Of a stretch of 64,000 bases of DNA, positions 8,754 to 17,519 are shown one piece after another (the stretch's first letter is position 1; each line of letters begins with the position of its first letter). Made by a program: the position numbers and the translations under genes. The notes below the pieces were generated by a model. That model saw only the letters and a list, made by a program, of their open reading frames with translations, searched no databases and was not told where the DNA came from. Origin of the DNA: Cardiobacterium sp. Marseille-Q4385 (GTDB lineage: Bacteria > Pseudomonadota > Gammaproteobacteria > Cardiobacteriales > Cardiobacteriaceae); the NCBI RefSeq assembly GCF_916618745.1, contig NZ_OU745373.1, positions 880,001 through 944,000 of the forward strand. The letters are read 5' to 3'.

Positions 8754-10613
8754 ATGTCCAAGAACTACCCCACATGGAAATACCTGCTCATCATCGTCGT
8801 GATCCTCTTCGGCCTGCTTGTCGCCCTGCCGAACTGGTACGGCAAAAGCCCGACCGTACAAATGCAATTCCCCACCCCGGAAGCAGCGGCGACGGCAGCA
8901 GGCGACATCACCAAACAGCTCAATGACGCCAACCTCGCCCCCGTGCGCTGGAAACAGGACGGGCAAAACCTCAACCTCTTCTACCCGCAGACCGACGTGC
9001 AAATCCAGGCACGCGACCTGCTCGCCGCCCAATACCCGGACAACAGCGTCTCGGTCAACCTGATGGCAAACACCCCCGCCTGGCTGCAAAACCTCGGCCT
9101 TGCCCCGGTCAACCTCGGCCTTGACCTGCGCGGCGGCATCTCCTTCCTGCTGCAAGTGGACAGCAACGAACTCTTCAGCCGCAAATCCGCCGAACTCATC
9201 GATCTCGCGACCACCACCACCGCGAAAAACAACATCCCGATGCAGGGCGCGGAAGCTGCGGCAAACGGCGGCGTCATCCTCAACTTCAGCAGCGATAACG
9301 ACCGCGAACAGGCGCTGGATGCCCTCTACCGCTTGCTGCCCATCGGCCTCGAACAAATCCAGTTCGAAGAAAACGGCCAGTACCGCGTGGGCATGCAATA
9401 CACCGAACAAGGCATCAGCGAAATGAAACGCCGCGCCGCCGACCAGAACCGTATGCGCATGGCCAGCCGCGTCAACAGCCTCGGCGTTGCCGAACCCTCC
9501 ATCCAGGTCGTGGGCGATGACCGCCTCCTCATCCAGCTCCCCGGCATCCAGGACGTCGCCAAAGCCAAAGAAATGCTCGGCTCCACCGCCACCCTCGAAT
9601 TCTATATCGTCGATACCCAGGGCGACGTCGCCCAGGCGGTGCAGATGAAGCGTGCGCCCTTTGGCAGCAAACTCGCCTACTTCGAAGACGGCACACCGAT
9701 ACTGCTCAAACGCAAAGTCGTGATGAGCGGCGAACACATCGTGGATGCCGCCGTCGATACTGCTAACCAGAGCGGCATCGCTGTCAGCGTCGTCCTCGAC
9801 TCCCAGGGCGGGGCACAAATGTCAGAAATCACCCGCGAAAACCTCGGCAAACCGATGGCAACTATGTACGTCGAATACGTCCCCGTCACCAAAAACGACG
9901 CCAGCGGCAACCCCGTGACCACCGTCGAAAAACGCGAAACCGTGGTCAACTCCGCCACCATCCAGGGCCTCTTCGCCGAACGCTTCCAGATCACCGGCGT
10001 CGAACCCATCTCGCGGGCAAAAAAACTCGCCGCCACCCTGCGTGCCGGCTCGCTCGTCGCCCCGGTGTACATCATCGAAGAACGCACCATCGGCCCGAAC
10101 GCCGGGAAAAAGAACATCGACCAGGGCGTAAACGCCTCGCTCATCGGCTTCTCCCTCATCGTCGTCTTCATGCTCGCCTACTACCGCAAACTCGGCCTTG
10201 ATGCCACCCTCGCCCTGCTCGTCAACCTCATCCTGCTGGTGGCCGCGCTGTCACTGGTTGGTGCAACCCTGACCCTGCCGGGCATCGCCGGTATCGTCCT
10301 CACCCTCGGCATGGCGGTGGATGCCAACGTCCTCATCTACGAACGCATCCGCGAAGAACTGCGCCACAACGTCGATGCCCGCACTGCCGTGCGTCTTGGC
10401 TTCGAAAACGCCCTGCCGACCGTCGTGGACGCCAACATCACCACCCTCATCGTCGCCATCCTCCTCTTCAGCTTCGGCGCGGGGCCGATCAAAGGCTTTG
10501 CCGTCACCCTCTCCATCGGCATCCTGACCACCATGTTCACTGCCGTGTACGTCACCCGCGCGCTGGTCGAATTCACCACCCTGCGCAAAGACAACCCCCG
10601 CATCAACCTCTGA
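8754..10613 (+). CDS. secD: Protein translocase subunit SecD
   Basis: Inner-membrane RND-type Sec accessory subunit that uses the proton gradient to pull translocating proteins into the periplasm. The 619-residue product has one N-terminal span (KYLLIIVVILFGLLVALPNWYG), a large periplasmic P1 region (about 30-450) with the LGLDLRGGISFLLQVD motif at about 121, and five C-terminal spans from about 465 (GFSLIVVFMLAYYRKLG; LPGIAGIVLTLGMAVDANVLIYERIREE). The conserved D1 and D4 motifs are present. secF starts 7 nt after the stop. Confidence 0.97.
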   Translation: MSKNYPTWKYLLIIVVILFGLLVALPNWYGKSPTVQMQFPTPEAAATAAGDITKQLNDANLAPVRWKQDGQNLNLFYPQTDVQIQARDLLAAQYPDNSVSVNLMANTPAWLQNLGLAPVNLGLDLRGGISFLLQVDSNELFSRKSAELIDLATTTTAKNNIPMQGAEAAANGGVILNFSSDNDREQALDALYRLLPIGLEQIQFEENGQYRVGMQYTEQGISEMKRRAADQNRMRMASRVNSLGVAEPSIQVVGDDRLLIQLPGIQDVAKAKEMLGSTATLEFYIVDTQGDVAQAVQMKRAPFGSKLAYFEDGTPILLKRKVVMSGEHIVDAAVDTANQSGIAVSVVLDSQGGAQMSEITRENLGKPMATMYVEYVPVTKNDASGNPVTTVEKRETVVNSATIQGLFAERFQITGVEPISRAKKLAATLRAGSLVAPVYIIEERTIGPNAGKKNIDQGVNASLIGFSLIVVFMLAYYRKLGLDATLALLVNLILLVAALSLVGATLTLPGIAGIVLTLGMAVDANVLIYERIREELRHNVDARTAVRLGFENALPTVVDANITTLIVAILLFSFGAGPIKGFAVTLSIGILTTMFTAVYVTRALVEFTTLRKDNPRINL

Positions 10614-10620
10614 GGCTGCC

Positions 10621-11541
10621 ATGCAAATCAAACTCCCCTACATCCCCTTCATGAACTACGCCCGGCACGGCTTGTGGTTCTCACTCATCCTCACCATCGC
10701 GGCTATCGCCCTCATCGCCACACGCGGCTTCAACTTCGGCCTCGAATTCACCGGCGGTGCGACCATCGAAGTGCAATACCCGCAAACGGCGGACGTAAGC
10801 CACATCCGCAGCGTCGCCGCAAACGTCGTGAACGATGCCGGCGTGGTGCAATACGGCTCCTCGCGCGACATCCAGATCCGCTTCGCCGAAAAAGAAGGCA
10901 GCAACATCGACGACACCATGAGCCAGATGGTCAAAGCCATCCAGGCGGATAACCAGGACGCCAAAATCACCGGCCAATCCAAAGTCGGCGGCCAGTACAA
11001 AGAAGAACTCGTCAGCAAAGGCCTGCTTGCCATCGGCCTCGCCTGCGTCGGCATGATCATCTACCTCGGCCTGCGCTTTGAATGGAAATTCGCCCTCGGC
11101 GCGGTGCTGGCACAGCTGCACGACGTCATCATCACCGCCGGCATCTTCTCGCTGATGCAATGGCAATTTGACCTGAACGTGCTGGCGGCGCTACTCGCCA
11201 TCCTCGGCTACTCGGTGAACGACACCGTGGTGGTGTATGACCGCATCCGCGAGAATTTCCGCAAACTGCCCGCCATCACCCCGAAAGACATCATCGACAC
11301 CTCCATCAACCAAACCCTCGCCCGCACCATGGTCACCAGCCTGACCACGCTGCTCTCGGTGATCGCCCTCTTCCTCTTTGGCGGCACCATCCTGTCGGGC
11401 TTCTCCACGGCGATGATGATCGGCATCATCTTCGGCACCTACTCCTCCATCTTCGTCGCGAGCGCCATCGTGTACAAAATGGGCGTGCGTCACGAAGACC
11501 TGATGCCGCGTTCCAAGCGTCCCATCGACGACTTGCCGTAA
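10621..11541 (+). CDS. secF: Protein translocase subunit SecF
   Basis: Partner of SecD. 306 residues, with the expected N-terminal span, the FNFGLEFTGGATIEV motif (about 37-51), a small periplasmic domain and five C-terminal membrane segments including ILGYSVNDTVVVYDRIREN, the SecF counterpart of the SecD D4 motif. It is the last gene of the tgt-yajC-secDF operon, with a strong terminator after it. Confidence 0.97.
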   Translation: MQIKLPYIPFMNYARHGLWFSLILTIAAIALIATRGFNFGLEFTGGATIEVQYPQTADVSHIRSVAANVVNDAGVVQYGSSRDIQIRFAEKEGSNIDDTMSQMVKAIQADNQDAKITGQSKVGGQYKEELVSKGLLAIGLACVGMIIYLGLRFEWKFALGAVLAQLHDVIITAGIFSLMQWQFDLNVLAALLAILGYSVNDTVVVYDRIRENFRKLPAITPKDIIDTSINQTLARTMVTSLTTLLSVIALFLFGGTILSGFSTAMMIGIIFGTYSSIFVASAIVYKMGVRHEDLMPRSKRPIDDLP

Positions 11542-11556
11542 CCCGCGCAGACCCAC

Positions 11557-11589
11557 AAAAAAACCGCTGCCCCGTGCAGCGGTTTTTTT
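11557..11589 (+). terminator. Intrinsic terminator of the secDF operon
   Basis: AAAAAAACCGCTGC-CCCGT-GCAGCGGTTTTTTT directly after secF; symmetric, so it may serve both strands. Confidence 0.88.
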
Positions 11590-11681
11590 ACACATCCCCC
11601 ACTGAACATGCCACAAAAACGTGGGAAACAGTGGCGGGTTGGGGACTCAAAATACTCGCGCGAATGGGGAAGCGTTGAATA

Positions 11682-11789
11682 TATAGTTAAACATCTAAAA
11701 AACCGTAACGGCGTTGCGTCGCCTTGCCGTACTACCTGTACTGTCTGCGGCGACGCGCCTTGTTACGCTTTTTTATCTATTCAACTATA
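11682..11789 (-). repeat. 108-bp MITE (complete copy)
   Basis: It begins TATAGTTAAACATC and ends ATTCAACTATA, with terminal inverted repeats of about 28 bp and an internally self-complementary GC-rich core (GGCGACGCGCC / GGCGTTGCGTCGCC), so the whole element can fold into a long hairpin. Relative to the copy at 14780 it is inverted and differs at only about two positions. It fills the gap between the convergent secF and parC genes. The ends resemble those of the IS630-like element at 47094. Confidence 0.85.
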
Positions 11790-11854
11790 AAGCCGCGCAG
11801 CCGCACAGTCACAACAGAATCTGATGTTTACCCGCTCGGCGGTCGATTGCTGAC

Positions 11855-14116
11855 TTAAGCGGGGTTTTCCGGGGCGGCGATGTCTTCTGCCGGCACTTCA
11901 ACGCGGTCAACATGGCGATAGCCTTTCGGCAGGTGGTTGCCTTTGTGCCCGCGCGGGGTGTGGTAGTTGTCGCGTTCGCTGGCGCGGATGGTCATTTTCT
12001 GTTTGCCGCTGTACAGGGTGATGTCGCGTCCGCGTGCATAGGCGCAGATGTGGCTGAGGCGCACACCGTTTTGGTCGTAGGTTTTTTTGGCAATGGCGAT
12101 GGTCTGGCTGCCTTTGCCTTTGCCGAGTTCGGGGATTTCGGCAGCGTCGATGAGGGCGATTCTGCCTTCGTTGGTGATGGCGAGGATGTCCACATCGCCG
12201 TCCGGCAGGGCTTGCAGGGTGATGGCGCGGCCCTCGCCGAGGTTGATGAGGGTTTTGCCGGTTTTGGTTTTGCTGGTGAGATCGCGCCCGCGTGTGATGA
12301 AGCCGTAGCCGTTGTCGGCAGCCACGAGGTAGCGGCGGTCGTCGTCGATGATGGCGGCAGCGATGATGTGTGCGCTGGCGTCGATGCTAAGGCGGCTGGT
12401 CAGCGGTTCGCCGTTGCCGCGTGCCGACGGCAGGCCGTGCAGGGCGAGGGTGTAGCAGCGGCCATCATCGGCGAGCAGGCAGGCCTGCTGGTTGCTACGT
12501 CCGGCGATTTGGGTGAGGTAGGCATCGCCGCTTTTGTAGGTGAGGGTTGCGCCGTCGATGTTGTGCCCTTTGCCGCCGCGTATCCAGCCCATTTTGGAGA
12601 GGATGAGGGTGACGGCTTCGCTGGGGGTGAGTTCGGTTTCATCCAGCGCCACTGCCGCTTCGCGTTCGCAGATAACGGTGCGGCGCGCGTCGCCGTAGGT
12701 CTCGGCGTCAGCGGCGAGTTCGTCGCTGATGAGGGCGAGCAGGTTGGCGCGACTGCGCAGGAGTTCGTCGAGTTGCTGTTTTTCGGCGGTGAGGGCCTGT
12801 TCTTCGGCGCGGATTTGTTGTTCTTCGAGGCGGGCGAGGTGGCGCAGGCGGGTGTTCAATATGGCTTCGGCCTGGGCTTCGCTGAGGTTGAAGGTGCGCA
12901 TGAGGACGGGTCGTGGCTCGTCTTCTGTGCGGATGATGCGGATGATTACGTCGAGGTTGAGGTAGGCGATGAGCAGGCCTGCGAGGATGTGCAGGCGGTC
13001 GTTGACGGCGATGAGGCGATAGTTCAGGCGGCGGCGCACGGTGTCTTCACGGTAGTTCAGCCATTCGCTGAGGATTTGCCGCAGGTTTTTGACTTGCGGG
13101 CGACCATCGAGACCGATCATGTTCATTTGCGCGCTGTAGCGTTTTTCGAGATCGGTGGTAGCAAAGAGGTGCTGCATGAGGCGCTCGTTATCGACGCGGT
13201 TCGAGCGCGGGATGAGGACAAGGCGCACGGGATTTTCGTGGTCGGATTCGTCGCGCAGGTCGTCCAGCCAGGCGAGTTTTTTCGCCTGCATTTGTTTCGC
13301 GATTTGTTCCTGGATTTTGCTACCGGAGACTTGGTAGGGCAGTTGGTCGATGACGATGTTGCCGTCTTCGAGATGCCAGGTGGCACGCAGGCGGACGGCA
13401 CCGCGCCCGGTGCGGTAGAGGGCAGCGATTTCTTCGCGCGGGGAGACGAGTTCGCCACCGGTCGGGAAGTCCGGCGCGGGGATGTGCTGCATGATTTCGT
13501 CATCAGTGAGCAGCGGGTCGGCAAGGAGGGCGCGGCAGGCGGCGACGACTTCGCGCAGGTTGTGCGGCAGGAGGTTGGTCGCCATGCCGACGGCGATGCC
13601 GCTGCCGCCGTTCAGGAGGATGTTCGGCAGCCGGGCGGGCAGGCGCGCGGGCTCTTGCAGGGTGCCGTCAAAGTTGGCGACCCAGGCGACGGTGCCCTGT
13701 TCGAGTTCGGCAAGCAGGGTTTTGGCGTAGCCGGTCAGGCGGCTTTCGGTGTAGCGCATGGCGGCGAAGGATTTGGGGTCGTCCGCACTGCCCCAGTTAC
13801 CCTGCCCGTCCACCAGCGGGTAGCGGTAGGCGAAGTCCTGCGCCATCAACACCATCGCTTCGTAGCAGGCGCTGTCGCCGTGCGGGTGGTATTTGCCGAT
13901 GACGTCGCCGACGGTGCGCGCGGATTTTTTGTGTTTGGACTGGTGCGAAAGGCCGAGCTCGCTCATGGCGTAGATGATGCGGCGCTGCACGGGTTTAAGA
14001 CCGTCGCTGATATGCGGCAGGGCGCGGTCGAGGATGACGTACATGGAGTAGTCGAGGTAGGCTTTTTCGACGAAGCCGGCCAGGGGTTGTTGTTCTTCGT
14101 GGGTCGTGAGGGTCAT
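11855..14116 (-). CDS. parC: DNA topoisomerase IV subunit A
   Basis: Breakage-reunion subunit of topoisomerase IV, which decatenates daughter chromosomes with ParE (not in the window). 753 residues, the usual ParC length. The quinolone-resistance region lies at about 60-90 (GDVIGKYHPHGDSACYEAMV, Ser/Ala positions seen), the catalytic tyrosine in AAMRYTESRL at about 121, and the C-terminal beta-pinwheel blades from about 500. It starts 26 nt after the stop of a YafQ-like toxin on the same strand, so it may be read through from the toxin-antitoxin promoter. The ribosome site is weak. Confidence 0.96.
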   Translation of the reverse strand: MTLTTHEEQQPLAGFVEKAYLDYSMYVILDRALPHISDGLKPVQRRIIYAMSELGLSHQSKHKKSARTVGDVIGKYHPHGDSACYEAMVLMAQDFAYRYPLVDGQGNWGSADDPKSFAAMRYTESRLTGYAKTLLAELEQGTVAWVANFDGTLQEPARLPARLPNILLNGGSGIAVGMATNLLPHNLREVVAACRALLADPLLTDDEIMQHIPAPDFPTGGELVSPREEIAALYRTGRGAVRLRATWHLEDGNIVIDQLPYQVSGSKIQEQIAKQMQAKKLAWLDDLRDESDHENPVRLVLIPRSNRVDNERLMQHLFATTDLEKRYSAQMNMIGLDGRPQVKNLRQILSEWLNYREDTVRRRLNYRLIAVNDRLHILAGLLIAYLNLDVIIRIIRTEDEPRPVLMRTFNLSEAQAEAILNTRLRHLARLEEQQIRAEEQALTAEKQQLDELLRSRANLLALISDELAADAETYGDARRTVICEREAAVALDETELTPSEAVTLILSKMGWIRGGKGHNIDGATLTYKSGDAYLTQIAGRSNQQACLLADDGRCYTLALHGLPSARGNGEPLTSRLSIDASAHIIAAAIIDDDRRYLVAADNGYGFITRGRDLTSKTKTGKTLINLGEGRAITLQALPDGDVDILAITNEGRIALIDAAEIPELGKGKGSQTIAIAKKTYDQNGVRLSHICAYARGRDITLYSGKQKMTIRASERDNYHTPRGHKGNHLPKGYRHVDRVEVPAEDIAAPENPA

Positions 14117-14142
14117 GGTGTGTGCGTTTCAGGATGCGTTAT

Positions 14143-14400
14143 TTAGCCGAAGAGTTCGGCGTGGGTGCCCATACGGTGCAATTCTATGGTGTCGCCATGG
14201 ATGCGGTAGATCAGCACCTGATCGGGCTTGATGTGGCAGTCGCGGTAATCTTGCCAGTTCCCCGTAAGGGCGTGATCACGGTATTTTTCGGGCAATCTGC
14301 TGCCATGCAGCAGATGCCCCAAGACGTCAATCAGGGGTGCGCTCAGGCCAAATTTTTGCAGGTCTTTGTCAAAGCGGCGGCTGGTTTTAATCTTTCGCAT
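14143..14400 (-). CDS. YafQ/RelE-type mRNA endonuclease toxin
   Basis: 85-residue toxin of a type II toxin-antitoxin pair. It carries the YafQ-family C-terminal signature: an HALTGNWQDYRDCHIKPD core and the terminal LHRMGTHAELFG, in which the histidines, aspartate and arginine correspond to ribosome-dependent mRNA-cleaving residues. The start MRKIKTSRRFDKDL is chosen because it aligns with the family N-terminus and overlaps the antitoxin stop by 14 nt, the usual coupling. A longer upstream reading would run deep into the antitoxin gene. parC follows 26 nt later. Confidence 0.88.
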   Translation of the reverse strand: MRKIKTSRRFDKDLQKFGLSAPLIDVLGHLLHGSRLPEKYRDHALTGNWQDYRDCHIKPDQVLIYRIHGDTIELHRMGTHAELFG

Positions 14401-14686
14401 GGGCAAATGCCTTGGCCAATGCTTCCACGCTGTCAAAATGGCTGACGGCACCATTTTCCATATCCCGGATGGATTCGCGCAGCATCTCTTCGCCGTTGCG
14501 ACTTAGCGTGTGCGCACTGCTTTGCCGTGCATAATCCAGCGATAACGGCACGCTGTCGGTCTCGGCGATTTGTGTGAGAAACATGCGCATCGCCTGCGTC
14601 GGGGTCAGGCCAAAACGTTCGATGACGGCAAAGGCGCGCGCTTTCAGGTCGTCGTCGAGACGGATGTTGAAGTTGGATGTGGTCAT
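14387..14686 (-). CDS. RelB/DinJ-type antitoxin
   Basis: 99-residue antitoxin preceding and overlapping the toxin gene. The N-terminal ribbon-helix-helix (FNIRLDDDLKARAFAVIERFGLTPTQAMRMFLTQIAET) is the DinJ/RelB DNA-binding dimerisation fold; the C-terminal part would wrap the toxin. AGGAG lies 7-8 nt before the ATG. Such antitoxins repress their own promoter alone or with toxin. A complete MITE lies immediately upstream (14780-14887), so the promoter region is compressed to about 90 bp. Confidence 0.9.
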   Translation of the reverse strand: MTTSNFNIRLDDDLKARAFAVIERFGLTPTQAMRMFLTQIAETDSVPLSLDYARQSSAHTLSRNGEEMLRESIRDMENGAVSHFDSVEALAKAFAHAKD

Positions 14687-14779
14687 GTAAGTCTCCTGTA
14701 GTGCTGTTTGCTGGGCATTGTATAGCGTTTGCGGCTGTTTTGCCGTTAAGCAGGATAAGGTTCAGGCTGTCGGGCGATA

Positions 14780-14887
14780 TATAGTTGAATAGATAAAAAA
14801 GCGTAACAAGGCGCGTCGCCGCAGACAGTACAAGTAGTACGGCAAGGCGACGCAACGCCGTTACGATTTTTTAGATGTTTAACTATA
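14780..14887 (+). repeat. 108-bp MITE (complete copy)
   Basis: It starts TATAGTTGAATAG and ends TAGATGTTTAACTATA, with the same inverted ends and palindromic core as the copy at 11682. It lies between the 3' end of trmB and the antitoxin promoter. No transposase is encoded. Confidence 0.85.
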
Positions 14888-14913
14888 AAGAAACCCGCCG
14901 TAGCGGGTTCTCT

Positions 14914-15588
14914 TTATGCCTCTGTCTTGCGGTAGCGCAAGTCCCACACGCCGTGGCCGAGCCGTTCGCCGCGCCGCTCGAATTTGGTCTGCGGACGCCA
15001 GTCAGGGCGGGGGGCGAAGCCGTCGGCGCCGCCGAGGTTCTGCCATTTGGGATCGCCAGCGAAAACGTCGCGCATCCATTCGGCGTAGTTTTCCCAGTCG
15101 GTCGCGCAGTGGATTTCGCCGCCCGCGCGCAGTTTGCGCCAGATGAGGTCGGTAAAGGCACGCTGCACGATGCGGCGCTTGTGGTGCCGCGCTTTCGGCC
15201 AGGGATCGGGGAAGTAGATTTGCACGCGGCTGAGGGCACCATCCGGGACGTGGTCGCGGATGATGGCGACGGCATCGTGGCGGATGACGCGCAGGTTGTC
15301 GATGCCCGCTACTGCCGCCAGCACCAGCGCGTGACCAACGCCGGGGCGGTGCACTTCGATGCCGACAAAGCCCTGCTGTGGTGCGGCTTCAGCCATTTGC
15401 ACGAAGCTCTCGCCGTTGCCGAAGCCGATTTCGAGGATGAGTTCGCGTGCGTCACCAAAGAGGCTTGCCGCGTCCACACGCAAGTTTTCATCCACGTCCA
15501 GCCCGTAGCGCGGCCAGTGTTCGGCCAGCGCCCGTTCCTGGCCGCTGGTGATGCGTCCCTGACGCAGGACGAAGCTGCGGATGGTCAT
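14914..15588 (-). CDS. trmB: tRNA (guanine-N7-)-methyltransferase
   Basis: SAM-dependent enzyme forming m7G46 in the tRNA variable loop. 224 residues; SAM motif LILEIGFGNGESFVQMA (about 50-66), the catalytic/tRNA-binding YFPDPWPKARHHKRR (about 123-137) and C-terminal TKFERRGERLGH are all present. The ATG overlaps the folE2 TGA (ATGA), so translation is coupled to the upstream folE2. Confidence 0.95.
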   Translation of the reverse strand: MTIRSFVLRQGRITSGQERALAEHWPRYGLDVDENLRVDAASLFGDARELILEIGFGNGESFVQMAEAAPQQGFVGIEVHRPGVGHALVLAAVAGIDNLRVIRHDAVAIIRDHVPDGALSRVQIYFPDPWPKARHHKRRIVQRAFTDLIWRKLRAGGEIHCATDWENYAEWMRDVFAGDPKWQNLGGADGFAPRPDWRPQTKFERRGERLGHGVWDLRYRKTEA

Positions 15589-16379
15589 ACGCGTTTGTCG
15601 CAGGTGATCTGCGCGTAGGCGGAGTGGTTGTGAATGGACTCGAAGTTTTCCGAGGAAACGCGATACGCCTGGATGCGCGCATCATCGTTCAAGCGGGCGG
15701 CGACATCGCGCACGATGTCTTCAACAAATTTCGGGTTTTCGTAGGCGCGTTCGGTCACGTATTTTTCGTCCGGCCGTTTCAGGGTCGCCCAGATTTCGCA
15801 GGAGCCTTCTTCTTCGCCGATGCGGATGAGTTCTTCGATGGCAAAGGGCGCAGCGGGGTCGTACACGGCATTGATGATGATGTGCGAACGCTGGTTGTGC
15901 GCGCCGTATTGGGAGATTTCTTTCGAGCAGGGGCAGAGGCTGGTAACGGCAACGGTTACTTCCACGCGCACTTCGCAGTGCGCACGGTTACCATCGGCGA
16001 GCAGGCGCACACGGTAATCGAGCAGGCTTTCGGTCTTGCTGACCGGCGCCTGTTTTTTGATGAAAAACGGGAAGGTGAGTTCGATGCTGCCTTCTTCGGC
16101 TTTGAGGCGGGCGAGCATTTCCGCGTGTAGCGCCGCGAAGGTGGCAGGATCGAGGACGGCGGTTTCATTCAGCAGATGAATGAAGCGCGACATGTGCGTG
16201 CCTTTCTGGTGATGCGGCAGGGCGACGGTCATTTCAGCGGTAGCGACGGTGTCCTGGGTGCTGCCGTCTTTGTTGATGACACGCAGCGGCAGGCGGATAT
16301 CGCGGATGCCGACGCGGGTAATGGCGATGTGGCGAGTATCGGGTTTTCCCTGAACGTCAGGGATAGTCGTATCGGTCAT
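15585..16379 (-). CDS. folE2: GTP cyclohydrolase FolE2 (type IB)
   Basis: Zinc-independent GTP cyclohydrolase making 7,8-dihydroneopterin triphosphate, the precursor of folate and, through QueD, of queuosine. 264 residues, with TRVGIRDIRLPLRV near the N-terminus, HQKGTHMSRF (about 61-70), the conserved cysteine in SLCPCSKEIS (about 148) and the NQRSHI segment. It starts at MTDTTIPDVQGKPDTRH; the reading frame stays open upstream through the antisense of dusA, but no family homology lies there. It is followed by overlapping trmB. A TATAAT-like box lies about 35 nt upstream. Confidence 0.94.
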   Translation of the reverse strand: MTDTTIPDVQGKPDTRHIAITRVGIRDIRLPLRVINKDGSTQDTVATAEMTVALPHHQKGTHMSRFIHLLNETAVLDPATFAALHAEMLARLKAEEGSIELTFPFFIKKQAPVSKTESLLDYRVRLLADGNRAHCEVRVEVTVAVTSLCPCSKEISQYGAHNQRSHIIINAVYDPAAPFAIEELIRIGEEEGSCEIWATLKRPDEKYVTERAYENPKFVEDIVRDVAARLNDDARIQAYRVSSENFESIHNHSAYAQITCDKRV

Positions 16380-16463
16380 GGTGTTTTCGATTGTGGATAA
16401 AAGGCGCGCATTATAGCGGCATCCATAGCGCTTGACCGCGCCACCGCCGCGCCCGCAATATGC

Positions 16464-17468
16464 ATGCCTTTCCGTTTTTCCCCTGAATATATGCAACTTG
16501 AACCCGCAAACCCGCACCGCTTCTGCGTGGCGCCGATGCTCGACTGGACGACGCCAGAATGCCGCGCCCTGCACCGCCTTTTTTCCCGCCACGCTTTTTT
16601 GTACAGCGAGATGGTGACGAGCGGTGCCCTGATCTTCGGCGACGTGCCGCGCCATCTGCATCATGCGGCAGATGCCCCCTGTGCCCTGCAACTCGGCGGC
16701 GGCGAGCCGGAAGCGCTGGCGCGCGCCTGTGAAATCGCGCTGCCCTACGGCTACCAGGAAATCAACCTGAACGTCGGCTGCCCCAGCGACCGCGTGCAGC
16801 ACAACCGCATCGGTGCCTGCCTGATGGATGATGCACCGCTGGTCGCCGAATGTCTGGCGGCAATGCAAGCGGCGGCGGGCGCGGTACCGGTCACGGTCAA
16901 ACACCGTCTCGCCATTGACGAGCAGGACGAACGCAGCGTCTTCGCTTTTGTTGAGACACTGGCGGCGCGCAGCCCCTGCCGCGTTTTCATCATTCATGCG
17001 CGCAAGGCGTGGTTGCAAGGCCTCAGCCCGAAGGACAACCGCGACGTGCCGCCGCTCAACTATCCGCTGGTGTATGAAGTCAAGCGGCGCTTCCCGGAGC
17101 TGACCATCATCATTAACGGCGGCATCACCACCCTCGCCGAATGCCGCGCCCATTTGCAGGCGGTGGACGGCGTAATGCTGGGCCGCGCCGCCTATCAGAA
17201 TCCTGAACTGCTGCTGGCCGTGGACGAACTCTACGGTGCCCCCGCCCGCACCCTTGCCGAGGTGCTGCCCGCCATTCGCAGCCTGCTGGTTGAAGCATTG
17301 GGGCGTGGCGAAATGCTCGCACACTACACGCGCCACTTGCTCGGCCTTTTCCCCGGCGTGCGCGGCGCCAAACAATACCGCCGCATCCTCAGCGAAGAAG
17401 CACGCGCGGCGGAGGCGGGAATAGCGGTGTTTGACCGCGCGCTGGCAGCGGTGGGGATGGCGGGATAA
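16464..17468 (+). CDS. dusA: tRNA-dihydrouridine(20/20a) synthase
   Basis: FMN-dependent reductase forming dihydrouridine in the tRNA D-loop. 334 residues from this ATG, or 325 if MQLEP at 16491 is used; neither has a convincing ribosome site. The start is RFCVAPMLDWT, the catalytic cysteine is in INLNVGCPSDRVQ (about residue 106), and IIHARKAWLQGLSPKDNRDVPPL is the insertion that separates DusA from DusB and DusC. NGGI and GVMLGRAAYQNP close the TIM barrel. It is divergent from folE2. Confidence 0.94.
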   Translation: MPFRFSPEYMQLEPANPHRFCVAPMLDWTTPECRALHRLFSRHAFLYSEMVTSGALIFGDVPRHLHHAADAPCALQLGGGEPEALARACEIALPYGYQEINLNVGCPSDRVQHNRIGACLMDDAPLVAECLAAMQAAAGAVPVTVKHRLAIDEQDERSVFAFVETLAARSPCRVFIIHARKAWLQGLSPKDNRDVPPLNYPLVYEVKRRFPELTIIINGGITTLAECRAHLQAVDGVMLGRAAYQNPELLLAVDELYGAPARTLAEVLPAIRSLLVEALGRGEMLAHYTRHLLGLFPGVRGAKQYRRILSEEARAAEAGIAVFDRALAAVGMAG

Positions 17469-17480
17469 GCGGCGCAAATC

Positions 17481-17500
17481 CGGGTTTTATCCCGCTTGCC
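17481..17500 (-). repeat. Mini-hairpin repeat copy, reverse orientation
   Basis: GGTTTTATCCCGCTTG just after dusA is the reverse complement of the CAAGCGGGATAAA core found elsewhere between genes. The hairpin's second arm is degenerate. Confidence 0.5.
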
Positions 17501-17519
17501 CTCCCGCTATGATTACCGC

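Noticed and set aside
11912..14146. Long plus-strand open frame opposite parC (744 codons); likewise 54477-56549, 32865-34523 (-) and 34953-36461 (-)
   Set aside because: They mirror strongly supported genes on the other strand, lack ribosome sites and have low-complexity compositions typical of antisense frames in GC-rich DNA.
15585..17477. A 630-residue fusion of FolE2 with a long N-terminal extension
   Set aside because: The extension is the antisense of dusA; family similarity begins only at the ATG at 16379.
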